A DNA stretch of 64,000 nt from Mycogone perniciosa. Taxonomy: Eukaryota; Ascomycota; Sordariomycetes; Hypocreales; Hypocreaceae. The position numbers and the translations under genes were made by a program. Shown here one piece after another: positions 45,766 through 56,279 of the stretch. The stretch covers positions 248,001 to 312,000 of the forward strand of contig JAOALB010000032.1 in assembly GCA_025331125.1 (NCBI GenBank). Reading direction: 5' to 3'. Numbering within the stretch: the first letter of the stretch is position 1; every line of letters begins with the position of its first letter. The notes below the pieces were generated by a model, which did not search any database, was not told where the DNA came from, and was given only the letters and a program-made list of their open reading frames with translations.

Positions 45766-48473
45766 CTAGTCATCCATAGGCTTGTCCTCTAGCGTAACAC
45801 CACGAGGGCTAGACTCTCGTGGAGGCGTAGCCGGCACTCTACGACCACCAACGAATTTAGTACCAATGCCTCTACCCATGCTGTCACGCTTCTCTGAAGC
45901 TGTCTCACCATCAAGACCTCCCTTGACCGATGTGGATCCATTCACGGTGTCCGGAGTGCTGGAGCTCCCATCAGGTCCAGGGACCTCGAGGCTCGAGCGC
46001 TTGATGGCGGCGTGACCTCCCAAACTGCTCCGGTGACGGTCGGACGTCGGGCTGGTCTGAATCGGAAAACGAGTTTCGGGCCCTCCACTACTCCGATCCC
46101 GCCGATGGCCTCGGGGGCCAGGTGCCGGACTGGTTGCACGACTCCGCGAGGCAGTGGCTTTTTCAAGCAGTGCCCTATTGCGTTCTTCCACTAGCGCTTT
46201 CCTGTTGCTTTCGTCGCTACTGATTGTCCGAGGTCGGTTCCCCGTAACGGAAGAAGAATGGTTGAGCGTGGACATGCGTTTTAGCTCGCTGAAGATGGCG
46301 TCCTTATGAGAAAAAAGATCACGGACAAGCCTGCTCGCATGTTTCTCTTCCATCGTGAGAGAAGTTTCTGTCCGTGGACGAAGGATGCATGAGGCCAGGG
46401 AGGTAGCCAGAGAGGCAACATACTCCTCATCAGCTGAGGTAAGGTCAATCAAACGTGTAAAGTGGTTCATGCAGGCATCCAGGGTAGCGATGTTTGTCAA
46501 TCGTAGTTGTGTAAGAGTTTGTTGCAACACAGCAATACGAGCATGCTCGGTTGCATCGGCAGCAGAAGTAGTATAAATCGTTCGGACAATTTCATATACA
46601 TGAGAAGAGACGAGTGAGTCTAAGGAGAGGTTTGTCAATACACATAGAGTGATGAGTCGTGAACTTAGTAGTGTGCTTACCTGGCAGTTCGAGGAGGTAA
46701 AGTTTGAGGAGGCTCGCAACCGTAGGGATGTCAAACTCATCGAACACGTCTGGAGGCACTGGTTTGCCGTCGTTGATTTTGGCTCGAAGCTTGTGTGTTT
46801 GGGCGAGTGGCACGTCAATCAACCATACACCCCGCCGAGCTTCGTCTCCTTCCAAGTCAGGGTAGTGATTGTCAAGATAGGTCAGGATAGCGGTGATAAT
46901 GACGGGGACCCGTTTCTTATCAGCTCTTGCGCGAGCCTCCAAGTCAACACCAAATGTCTGCTCGTCCACCTTGTTGTAGTAGTTCTCGTAGACAACCACC
47001 TTAGGAATAAAGCTGCCTGTGCGGTAATTCTCGAGGAGATATCTGAGGTCGCTAACAGGTTGAACAGTCTCTTGGAAGAGCATCATGTTATCAACTGTAG
47101 ATTGAAGGCTAGGGATCACGTTGCTTATGGTCCCAGAGAAATCAAGAACGACCGTTTTGATGGCCTTCAGCCTGTCGAGCTCACAGCGTTCGAGAAATTT
47201 GAGGTGCAGAAACATGCTTTGCTCTAGCTCGCAACGCAGTTCATCAAGCTTCCGCACACCGGCCTTGTACTTCTCATCAGCCTCTCTTGCTTCTCGCTGT
47301 AACCGCTGGGTGGGCGTCTCGTTGGGATGGGAATTGCTGAGAACATTCCAGTTGGCCAGGTATTCACTGACAGTTCCAACCACGGGAGAATCGCCAGCGT
47401 CTGACCCCGTGGCAGGCAGAGAGAAGGTTCGGCTGAGAGGCTGCTTCTTCTCAGGAATGCCCGCAAGTCGGAATGCCTTAGGTCTCCATTGATAGAACAT
47501 CTTGGAGCTATTGGCAAATGTGTTACCAACGTTTCCGATGAGGCGCAACATGCCATTCGAGATAAGATCCTGCCCAATTCTCTCGGCATAGCTCACACTG
47601 GTCGTTCCCATGCTCCGCTGGAGGTATTCGACGATATCTGAACCAGCCGAGGTGTTGAGGTATGTACCAAGGATGGGAACTTTGGTTTCTCCCATCTTTA
47701 TAGTTGATAGCATGTGTGATAGGATCTTCTTCATCTGCTCAGGTTGGTAAACATCATCGCCGATTTCATAAATCTCCTCATCTTGCGGCTCCTCTTCCTT
47801 CAGAGGCTGCACCTTAATTTCGGGAATAGGTTGGTTCTGCTTGGGACTGGATTCCGGGTCTTGAAATGCCAATTTGTTTTCCTCTTCCAGGTCCTCCACC
47901 AGCCGACACTTATTGAAGTAATTGGATCGCAACTTCTTGACCGTCTCGGCTTGTCGATCGTGTGCTTTGATACGCACTTGGAGCTCCTCCTGGGAATCCT
48001 GTATGCGAGCTTCGTGGGCGTCACACCAGCGCGAAAAAGGGTTTACGACTAGGTCGCGAATATTTTGGGCGATGCGCTGGTGGTTTCGAGAAGCTTCTTG
48101 CATCTCAGTCCGAATACCATCGTAGGCCTAGAAATGAATGTTGAGCAGGCTGATCGCTCGGGGAGGCGCAGTGTAATATCGCATACCTTGCGGACAGTAG
48201 CGCCATCGTCCCGTAAGAATCCACCAGTGAGTTTATCGGCAGCGGGCGCAATGTCGCCGAGTCGCTGTCCATAAGCCTCTTCAGCTTCAGCGCGCATCCG
48301 GGCCATGGTGAGAACCTGGCGGTTCTCTACCGCGCCCTGCTGAAGCTTGCCAAACAGGACGCCGAGCCCTGAGCACGATGTGAGACGGATGAATTTGAGA
48401 GCCAAGGGCAGCTTTTGTGCAACCTACCTGCGGCATAGTCGTTCGCCCAGAAGGAGTCTGCGAACCCCGGCAT
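45766..48473 (-). CDS. RGD2: Rgd2-type protein: F-BAR, DEP and RhoGAP-like domains
   Basis: Four exons on the minus strand: 48473-48428, 48368-48187, 48127-46681, 46619-45766; 842 residues. F-BAR start MPGFADSFWANDYAAGLGVLFGKLQQG, then QRLGDIAPAADK and AYDGIRTEMQEASRNHQRIAQNI. A DEP domain is inserted at about 205-275 (MGETKVPILGTYLNTSAGSDIVEYLQRS). F-BAR helices resume around 310-430. The RhoGAP-like region spans about 480-680: FGVDLEARARADKKRVPVIITAILTYLD, then RRGVWLIDVPLAQTHKLRAKINDG, FDIPTVASLLKLYLLELPDSLV. The tail is Ser/Arg/Pro-rich. Relatives are yeast Rgd2 and fission yeast F-BAR RhoGAPs, which regulate Cdc42/Rho5 in polarity and cytokinesis. Oddly, where the catalytic arginine finger (GIFR/GIYR) should be, the sequence reads GVWL, so GAP activity is doubtful. 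Confidence 0.9.
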
Positions 48474-50315
48474 TGTCACCTTCTCCGACTCTCGTATGTG
48501 GCGATGTGTTGCAAATGTATCGCAGTGCAGTGCGAGGCTTTGTGCTCTTTTGCTCGCTGGGATAAGGAGATGGTTTGATGGCGGCGCGTGGCTGTGCTTG
48601 GGTCTAGGTGAAGGCTGTTGTGGATAGGGGAGATAGATCGTCGGGTTATCGCTGTACGAGTAGGAAAGGGACGAATGCGACTGGAAGACAATGATGGCAG
48701 CGGCGCCAGCGAGGAAATGTCAGCTGGGAAGACTGTACCGGTCCGTGGATAAGGCCGCTGAGGAGCTTCGCAGAAGGCTCGATAATCAGAGTAAAAGGAC
48801 GCCGCACTCCGTTCACAGAAGAAAGATGTTAAATGCAAGTTGTCAAGCTAGAGCCTCACTTGGCTTGGAGGCCTTGGTCTGGGATCTGCGTACGGAGTAC
48901 GGAGTACTCGTAACGTTGTTCAGCGTGGCTGGTGTTGGGCCGAAGGTACTCCGTCCACTGTACTCGTACCTGTCCATACCAAGACCGTCTCCTTATCACA
49001 GATATATTAAGGCCAATCCTGTTTCTCCTTAAAACGCTTTAAATCACAGGCCAAGCACTGGTTTAGCCATGCATTTCAGAGCCAGAAACTCCCTGATTCA
49101 TCTCTTGAGTAACCATTGAATGATTTCTTTGATTAGTCGGGCAGAGCACTATTTTAAAAGGCTATTGGAACCGCTTGCTTTAGCACCTGTCAGCGTTCAG
49201 AGTACCGGCCGTTAGCAAGGTACTATGATTGCATGCAGGCATAAAGGCGCCTTTGTCGTATTCTCTAACACCTGGACTCTCAAAGTTCAGATAACGTGCT
49301 GATATTATGTCTGGGCTCCTCGATACCGCATTCCTGGATAGTACCTGATAATACTTGGATGAGCGAGTTCGAACTGGAATATATGACGATCTCACGAGCC
49401 AGTGAAGACAGAAAGAACAGGAAATCACAACGCTTTGTTTCTCACGGAACACTCCGTATTACGAGTACATACGGAGTATGTAAAGGCCAGCTAAGATTCA
49501 GTGTTTCCGATGTGACATTCAGCCCCTGAAATATTGTTAGCGCCGAGTTAAGACCATTCATTGGTCTGTAGGGAGTGCCTAGGTACATACCTATTATTAG
49601 CCCTATCGCGCTTTTATAACATACATAAAATCATCGGGATTGATCTCAATCGACTGAAAACGATATTCTTTCACATTGGCCCTCTGCTCCCCTGGTTCTT
49701 AATCGCATACATATAAGCTAAAGTTTAAATCCGGGGTTCTAAAATATCGGGGTTTAGCGCTGAGCTATTACCTAACAATAGAATTCTTGGATCGTTCTTG
49801 GAGCATCCTGGACGTCTGTCAATCCTGCATGCATGCACCAACCAACAAGGGTATACGAAGTACTACTCCCTATTATGATGTAGTACTACTACTACGAAGT
49901 ACATAATACACTGGTCATGGTTTTCGGAAACAATGCCCTTTTGACATGATATAAAACACTGTAGAAGAAGGCACAGGTATGTCGATTAAATTTACTGAAC
50001 TGGGCTTTGCCGTTATTTGCGAGACATGACATTGGTACCTTAGGTAGATTCTACAATTGCTACTCACAGTTATTAGCGCCTCCGTAAGATAACAGTCGCA
50101 ACTGGACCAGCCAATCTTTATTTGGCGATCTGCGTCCCTCAATCAGGGAGGGATCGCCAATGCTGGCAAAAGTGCAGCAACCTCTCGTGCTATTTATTAA
50201 CCATCCTCCTCCGCACCGGTTTCGTGTCCCGTTTAGCTGTTGACTCTATCTCTTTTATCTTTAGACTTCTCTCTTCTTCCGTTATTGATCTTGCCTTATC
50301 ATCTTGTCTCTTGAA
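48474..50315. other. 1.8-kb gene-poor island with many palindromic motifs
   Basis: Contains TACGGAGTACGGAGTACTCGTA (48891-48912), GGTACTCCGTC near 48945, ACTCCGTA (49451-49458) facing TACGGAGTA (49470-49478), and TACGAAGTA (49854-49862, 49893-49901). The stretch 49610-49800 is AT-rich. No conserved protein or tRNA was recognised; it may contain a decayed mobile element, but no terminal repeats could be paired by eye. Confidence 0.5.
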
Positions 50316-51844
50316 ATGGCATCGTCCAAAATCCTGCCCAAAAGCGGTGACCTAGATCAGATGGAAGCAGGCGAACCGCGCAAGCCGAGCCCCAAGAAGC
50401 CGATACTAGCTATCCTGCTCGCTGTTCTCACCATCAGCCTCGTGCACAAACCGCTATTTCACAGCTACCGGCGAGTCTCGGATCACTTCTGCGCGAAAAC
50501 ACAAAGCGTGGAAAAAAGAGCGCAGAAGATCCTCTCGACCACTCCGTTGATTGGTATGATGCTATAGGAAGTAAGCTGAATGAAGTACGAACCGAATCTA
50601 ACTCAGCAACTTGTCTTAGACGGCCATATTGACTTTCCCCTGATCCTTCGTGATGACTATGGCAATCATCTGGATAGCGACGAATTCGCTCATGCGTTTG
50701 AAAACGGGCAACTCAAGGGTCATGTCGATCTCGCCCGACTGAGAAGCGGTCTCGTAGGAGGTGCTTTCTGGAGCGTATATGCTCCTTGCCCAAAGAAAGG
50801 CGGCGACTTCTCAAATGAAAACTACGCTGCCAGTAAGACCAAGATCCGTATCAATGGTCTGAAGCCTCGCTGACCGTTTAATTCAGGCGTTCAGTATACC
50901 CTGAATCAGATTGATATCATGAAAAGATTATTTGCCGCTTATCCTAACGATTTCGCTGGTCAGATTGACAGTTCTGGTGTCATCAATGCCTTCAAAAGCG
51001 GAAAGCTCATCTCGCCTTTGGGAGTCGAGGGTCTTCATCAGATTGGCAACTCTGCTGCTAACCTGCGAATGTTCTATGACCTCGGTGTGAGATATGCAAC
51101 TTTGTCTCACAACTGCCACAACAAATTTGCCGATGCCGCCTTGTTGGAGGGCCCTTTCAGGAAGTCCACGCCTCTATGGGGAGGTGTGAGTCCACTTGGG
51201 CGCCAGTTGATTCATGAAATGAACCGAATTGGAATGATTGTCGACCTCTCTCATGTTAGGTGAGTTGCGCCACTGCATCCCTGTCATTGTTACCGAAGTT
51301 GACTTTTGGCCCAAGTGAGGATACGATGGTAGATGTTCTTGGTGGGCGAGACAGCTGGACTGGGTCCAGAGCACCAGTTATCTTCTCCCATAGCTCGGCC
51401 TGGAGCATTTGTCCTCACCCACGTAATGTCAAGGACCACGTCTTGCAACTGGTCAGGAAGCACAACTCACTGGTCATGGTCAACATTTACCCACAGTTTA
51501 TCGCATGTGTAGACAACAGCAACGAGAATGGCCTTCCTGATGAAGACCCTGACAACGCCACATTGGATCGAGTTATTGAGCATATAATGCACATTGGAAA
51601 CCTCATTGGCTACGATCATGTCGGCATTGGCACCGATTTTGACGGAATCGAGATGGTCCCTAAGGGTCTTGAGGATGTTTCCAAGTACCCAGATCTGATT
51701 GCTGGGCTCTTAAGGCGAGGAGTTAGTGATGCGGATGCGGCGAAGGTTGCGGGTGGCAATTTGATTCGTGTTTGGAAGGGCGTGGATGCCGTGGCTGCTC
51801 AAATGAAAGCTGAAGGAGCACCAATCATGGAGGATGAATTGTAG
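50316..51844 (+). CDS. Membrane dipeptidase (renal dipeptidase family, peptidase M19)
   Basis: Four exons: 50316-50553, 50620-50832, 50887-51259, 51316-51844; 450 residues. A Lys/Pro-rich cytosolic start precedes one signal-anchor segment (PILAILLAVLTISLVHKPLF, about residues 28-47). The M19 metal-site motif appears as DGHIDFPLILRD (about 80-91; the usual form is DGHNDLP), followed by ARLRSGLVGGAFWSVY, YATLSHNCHNKFADA, MIVDLSHVS-EDTM, VIFSHSSAW and IGYDHVGIGTDFDG. All are family landmarks, with metal ligands H, D, E/H and D apparently kept. The enzyme hydrolyses dipeptides with a zinc pair. Topology suggests a type II ectoenzyme in the secretory path or vacuole. The last intron has an AAG acceptor (51315), required to give LSHVSEDTM. 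Confidence 0.92.
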
Positions 51845-52022
51845 AGGGCATAGACGGTGATACCCATTGCTCCGCCGTCTGTCATGCCACCATCTCGTCA
51901 TATATCGTTTATACACACATATCGTACACATGCTGACTGCCCTTTTGCTTGAACGAATTTTTCCAGCATTTCCATTTCAATGCTGCTCTAGCCCCCTCCA
52001 CCGTACCATAGCCAAACCGCCC
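51845..52022. other. Short convergent spacer
   Basis: 178 bases between the dipeptidase and uS13m stop codons. No feature recognised. Confidence 0.6.
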
Positions 52023-52504
52023 TTAGCCTCTGCGATCCACCCTGTTGAGCTTGTTGGCTGTTGCAGTCTGCGTTCTTGTTCGTTGACCGCGCACTGGCAG
52101 ACCCATGGCGTGACGTCTACCACGATATGAACCAATATCTTTTAACCTCCTGATATTCTCCTGCACTTGTCTTCTCGCGTCGGTCTCTATTGTCATTTGG
52201 GACAGCTCGGCCGTCAAAGAGGTGACTGTTCTCGGAGCAAGGGAGCCGACTTTCGCGAGTTTGTGAATGGAGTATTTGGCCATAATTCGAGTGGAAGTGG
52301 TCGGTCCAAGCGCATAGAAAGACTCGAGGGCTTTCTAGAGAGATGTCAGGATTGGATGTCCATGCGAAAGGGTGGTCGCATGTTGCATTGGTTATCTGAC
52401 CTTGACCAACTTCCCCTCGGTGAAGTTGATTCCTAGAATGAACACCTGAGCGAATTGGTTAGTCTAGAAGCCCAATAACCACACAGTAAACTAAGACGTA
52501 CCAT
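52023..52504 (-). CDS. SWS2: Mitochondrial small-subunit ribosomal protein uS13
   Basis: Three exons: start codon alone (52504-52502), 52445-52401, 52334-52023; 119 residues. Splicing yields MVFILGINFTEGKLVKKALESFYALGPTTSTRIMAKYSIHKLAKVGSL, then the S13 signature IGSYRGRRHAMGLPVRGQRTRTQTATANKLNR, which is the rRNA-binding Arg-rich segment of uS13. The length matches the fungal mitochondrial form (yeast Sws2), acting in the head of the mitoribosomal small subunit. The first intron starts directly after ATG (GTACGT); the second uses a GTCAGA donor. It is convergent with the dipeptidase and divergent from the cyclophilin gene. Confidence 0.95.
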
Positions 52505-52819
52505 TGCTGTACCTGTTTTGGACTTATCGCATTTCAATCCACTGTCGTTTCCCAGAGCGCATGTGTCGAGCGAGCTGGTGGATGAAAAAGAGGATGCTTT
52601 CGAACGGATAAACCAAGGATAATTCTGCCAAGCCGCACGCAATTGCGCACTGTCGCAGCGCCCTGTGTTACACCAGCCCCTGGTCCGTTCAGCGGGGAAG
52701 CACCCCAGACGGACCGATCTAAAGTATACGTATAGGTGTCCCTCCCCAATCTCCGCCTGCTTCTCTCTTCTCCCTTTAACCATCAAAGTCGATTCAATTG
52801 CATAGTCGACACTCCCGCC
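52505..52819. other. Divergent promoter region (uS13m / cyclophilin)
   Basis: 315 bases; C/T-rich just before the cyclophilin ATG, typical of a strong fungal promoter. No specific site assigned. Confidence 0.5.
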
Positions 52820-53835
52820 ATGTTCAGTTTCAGGCGAGTCTTTGTCACCGCCCTTCTCTTCGTAGTTGGGTTGGTTCTGTTTGCCCGCACAGCTGAGGCT
52901 GCTAAGGGACCCAAGATCACACACAAGGTCTACTTCGACATCGAGCATGGCAATGAGAAGCTCGGCCGCATTGTCATAGGGCTCTACGGAAAGACTGTCC
53001 CCAAGACAACCGAAAACTTCGTCGCTCTAGCCACCGGTGAGAAGGGCTTTGGGTATGAGGGCTCTGGCTTCCACCGTGTCATCAAGGACTTCATGATCCA
53101 GGGTGGTGATTTCACCAAAGGCGATGGCACTGGCGGCAAATCGAGTAAGTTTCCGGGCATTCCAACTGAGCGTTGGTATTCAATTGGCTGATGCATGTGG
53201 GGAATAGTCTTTGGCAACAAATTCAAGGATGAGAACTTCAAGCTCAAGCACACCAAGAAGGGTCTTTTGTCCATGGCTAACGCCGGTCCTGACACCAATG
53301 GCTCCCAGTTCTTTATCACCACTGTTGTTACTTCGTACGGATGACTTCTAAATTGCCTGCTTGGAATTTCGATTCCTAACACATTATAGGTGGCTTGACG
53401 GCCGACACGTTGTCTTCGGTGAGGTCCTCGAGGGCTATGACATCGTCGACAAGATCCAGAACGTCAAGACTGCGGCCGGTGACCGTCCCGAGAAAGAGGT
53501 CAAGATCGCTAAGAGTGGCCAGTTGGAAGTTCCCCCCGAAGGTATTCATGTCGAGCTCTAAGATCCTACACTGTGCCTCAAACTCTCGCTTTCCGTCGCC
53601 GGTGTGCTGATGAGTTTAACCTTGTCTTTCAGAGCTCTTCCGTGGAGCCGATTGGGCTTCTGGCACAGGTCCCGCAGAAGATCCGATGGTGGGACATCTA
53701 GTCAATAAGGCATCCGACGACTGGACTTTGCTGCAGAAGGGGATGATGTTTGGCGTTATCGTGACTGCAGTTGCCATCTACGTCCGATGGAGCAAGAACC
53801 GATCTAACGCTGTCCATGCCAAGTCCCTGGCTTGA
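52820..53835 (+). CDS. CPR2: ER cyclophilin B-type peptidyl-prolyl isomerase with two possible C-termini
   Basis: Exons 52820-53144, 53208-53334, 53390-53541, 53633-53835 give 268 residues. Signal peptide: MFSFRRVFVTALLFVVGLVLFARTAEA (about 1-27). Cyclophilin domain about 35-195 with active-site residues in GFHRVIKDFMIQGGDF, NAGPDTNGSQFFIT and WLDGRHVVFGEV. If the last intron (53542-53632, GTATTC donor) is not removed, translation stops at 53561 after PPEGIHVEL, an HDEL-like ER retention tail (207 residues). If it is removed, the protein reads PPEELFRGADWAS and ends with a membrane segment (KGMMFGVIVTAVAIYVRW) and a basic tail. Both forms are in frame. The enzyme speeds proline isomerisation in folding secretory proteins. 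The symbol is by analogy with yeast Cpr2/Cpr5 and not exact. Confidence 0.92.
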
Positions 53836-54144
53836 TGAGCGTCTAAAAGCAAGATATAGGAGGAATGAAGCATTGTTCTCGGGTAAAATTTACGTAGTCC
53901 TTTGTTCAATGACAAAATTTTCTCCCTCCAATGAATGCGTAGTAGGCGGTTGGAATGTTGCTGTTTTTATCTCGCGATTGTCAACATCCCTGTCACGTGG
54001 GATGTTAAAAAAGCTACGAGTTCTCCAGACATCTAAAACTGTAGTTCACAGTGAGAAACCATCTCTCCCCACAGACCTGCCAGAAGGAAAATTACAAATT
54101 GAATACCGTCCCATTGAAGTCCAAATAAATAATCGGAGTTGAAA
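53836..54144. other. Intergenic between cyclophilin and Trm112
   Basis: 309 bases, cyclophilin 3' end and Trm112 promoter. No feature recognised. Confidence 0.55.
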
Positions 54145-54651
54145 ATGAAAGTTCTCAGCCTCAACTTCCTCACCTGCGCCGTCAAGGCCTGCAAAAGCTC
54201 ATCCAACTCATATCCTTTACACCCCAAGGATGCAGAGCTCGTCCAAGATGAGATTGAGCTCAACCCCGACATGCTGATCAATGTGCTGCCGCGCTTGGAC
54301 TGGGCTGCCCTTCGCACAACATCATCAGAGGTAAATAAAAGCCCGTGATTTTCTATACAGATTTTGACTTGAGATTGGAGGGGCTTAAACCAGCAAAAAC
54401 CCCCACTACCTGTCCTGTCAACTTTTTTTGCTAACGCGATTTTCTGTTACTAGTTGGGCTTCCCTAAGTTGCCCGAGCAGGCTCCTACGCAAGAGGAGTT
54501 GCAGGCTGATGAAAAGATGATCCAGGACTTGCATCACCTGCTGCTCGAGACACAGATTTCCGAGGGCAAATTGGTGTGCGCCAACTGTGGGCACGAGTAC
54601 GCTGTGAAGGAAGGCATCGCAAACTTCCTGTTGCCCAGTCATTTGGTATAG
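54145..54651 (+). CDS. TRM112: Trm112 methyltransferase-activating zinc protein
   Basis: Two exons, 54145-54330 and 54454-54651, phase-0 intron of 123 nt; 127 residues. It starts MKVLSLNFLTCAVKACKSSSNSYPLHP, with DAELVQDEIELNPDMLINVLPRLDWAALR and, after the intron, LGFPKLPEQ. The C-terminal LVCANCGHEYAVKEGIANFLLPSHLV carries the second Cys pair; the N-terminal cysteines are C11 and C16, so all four zinc ligands seem present. Trm112 is the obligate partner of Trm9, Trm11, Mtq2 and Bud23, modifying tRNA, eRF1 and 18S rRNA. It is not the known partner of the Trm140 enzyme 21 kb away, so the closeness is likely chance. Confidence 0.96.
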
Positions 54652-55017
54652 TGTGTTCGTTCGCTTTTCAGGCTGAGAGACGAAAGGCAACGGCAGAAAT
54701 GGCGACAAGATAAAAAAAAATGCATTGCATAGGGGACATGGGACTTTGAATCCGGATGGAGTACTGGCGTTTCTTTGTGGATGAATTGAGTCGGAATGGA
54801 AGCTGCAAATAGTGATATCCGTCCAATCTTCGCACATTATGTGATCCTCCCAATTCTACGCTTTGCCAGTCCTCGCCGTATCGTCGCGCGGGCCTTCATT
54901 AACAAGCGTACATATTAAAACGACGACCCTTAAAACTCCATATCTAACATTGGTATAATACAGGACATCGAAGTACTGCCCACCAGACCACTTGCTACTG
55001 CACAAATAAAAGAATCA
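54652..55017. other. Convergent 3' intergenic region
   Basis: 3' flanks of Trm112 and Big1. No feature recognised. Confidence 0.6.
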
Positions 55018-56004
55018 TTAGTTCTTCTTCTGAGCAGCCGGTCCCATCTCCTTCTCAAATGCGCCGTAGGAAACCTCAACGCTACCAAGTGCCTTGAGTC
55101 CAACCCCAAGGATAGATAACAGAACAATTGCTGTAATGAGGGCCATAAAAATACCTATATAAGCGATGAGCACGGAAACCATTCGCCGACACAACTCATT
55201 CCTTACCTGGAGTGAAGAATTGATATTTCTCGAAGAGTGGAAGTTTATTCCACTCTGTGTTGTTCCCCCGTCGCTGGATTTGAGTGTTCTGGACATTTCT
55301 CTTGAGATCCATACGCAGAGGTTCTTCAAAATTGGGATCGTAAGTTGGCTCCCTTGGGGTCGAGAGGAAGATAACCGTGAAGCTGTCGCCCTCTAGAGTG
55401 GCCTCAAGGTTCTGTGCAAGAACACCATCTAGCAACTTATTAGCTGAAGGGAATCTGGACTCAGCCAGCCAAGTCATCACCAACCGTTCTCGGACAAAGC
55501 ACCTGTTCTATCGTCGGAAGACAGAGATGCCAGCTTGACATCTTCGACAGTAGCACTCTTGCCCTTCTTCGCACAGGCGGCCTTGATATATCCGGAGAGC
55601 TGAACGCCTGCCAGATCTCCGACGACTTCTGACACGGTGTACTTGGCCTGGACTCGCTTGTCCTCGACGGCTCGACAGAGATGTGGCATCGCGCAGCCAT
55701 TAGATCGGCGAAGGTCGGCAGCGTTCAAACCGGGCTGCGAAACGACAAGGTATCTGTCGGTAGGACATGTCGAAAAAAACTCTTTGGCAAAGGACAGCAC
55801 TTGGTTGTCCGATTGAATTTGGTCCGCGTTGGGGGCTTTCGCAAACCTGGCATGTTGTTAGCTCCAGGCTCAGCTTGTTCATGTACGTAACAATAGGCAA
55901 TCCGCGTACGATGAAGTAGATAGGAGAGCCCATGGTGAGGAGTCAGAGAAAGCAGTAGCTGCTCCAGAGAGCGCCAAAAGACCGGCAAGCAACTGAGTAT
56001 GCAT
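55018..56004 (-). CDS. BIG1: Big1 ER membrane protein (beta-1,6-glucan / V-ATPase V0 accessory-like)
   Basis: Four exons: 56004-55910, 55846-55485, 55428-55207, 55154-55018; 271 residues. Signal peptide MHTQLLAGLLALSGAATAFSDSSP, then LLSTSSFAKAPNADQIQSDNQVLSFAKEFFSTCPTDRYLVVSQPG, a luminal domain with EALEGDSFTVIFLSTP-type strands, and one C-terminal membrane segment (IFMALITAIVLLSILGVGLKALGSV) followed by EVSYGAFEKEMGPAAQKKN. Layout and the ending EVSYxAFxKExGPAAQKK match fungal Big1, needed for cell-wall beta-1,6-glucan in the ER and related to the V-ATPase V0 accessory subunits Voa1/Ac45. It shares a 275-base divergent promoter with the Rrp17 gene. Confidence 0.9.
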
Positions 56005-56279
56005 GGCCGATGTCGTCAATGTGGGATCAGCTTGCTGATTATCCTGTCAATAAGACCCGATCCTCAATGAAGGGAGGCGTCGCAACGCGATGCCATCATC
56101 CCTCGCTTACGTAACAATCGCTATACATGCAATCCCTCGTTTAACACACACCTAGGTGAGGATGTGGATCAGTGGGATTTTGCATGTAAGAAAAAAATAC
56201 GGTTCTTGCTGTTGTTACAAACCTGGTTAATACCTTGTAGCTATCGTTTGAACTGCTGCACTGAGCAAGCTTTATTAGG

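Noticed and set aside
49700..49770. Sequence with GGTTCTAAA suggestive of a tRNA T-arm
   Set aside because: No acceptor stem or anticodon arm could be paired around it.
31585..54651. Functional link between Trm140 and Trm112 as neighbours
   Set aside because: They are 21 kb apart with many unrelated genes between, and Trm140 is not a known Trm112 partner.
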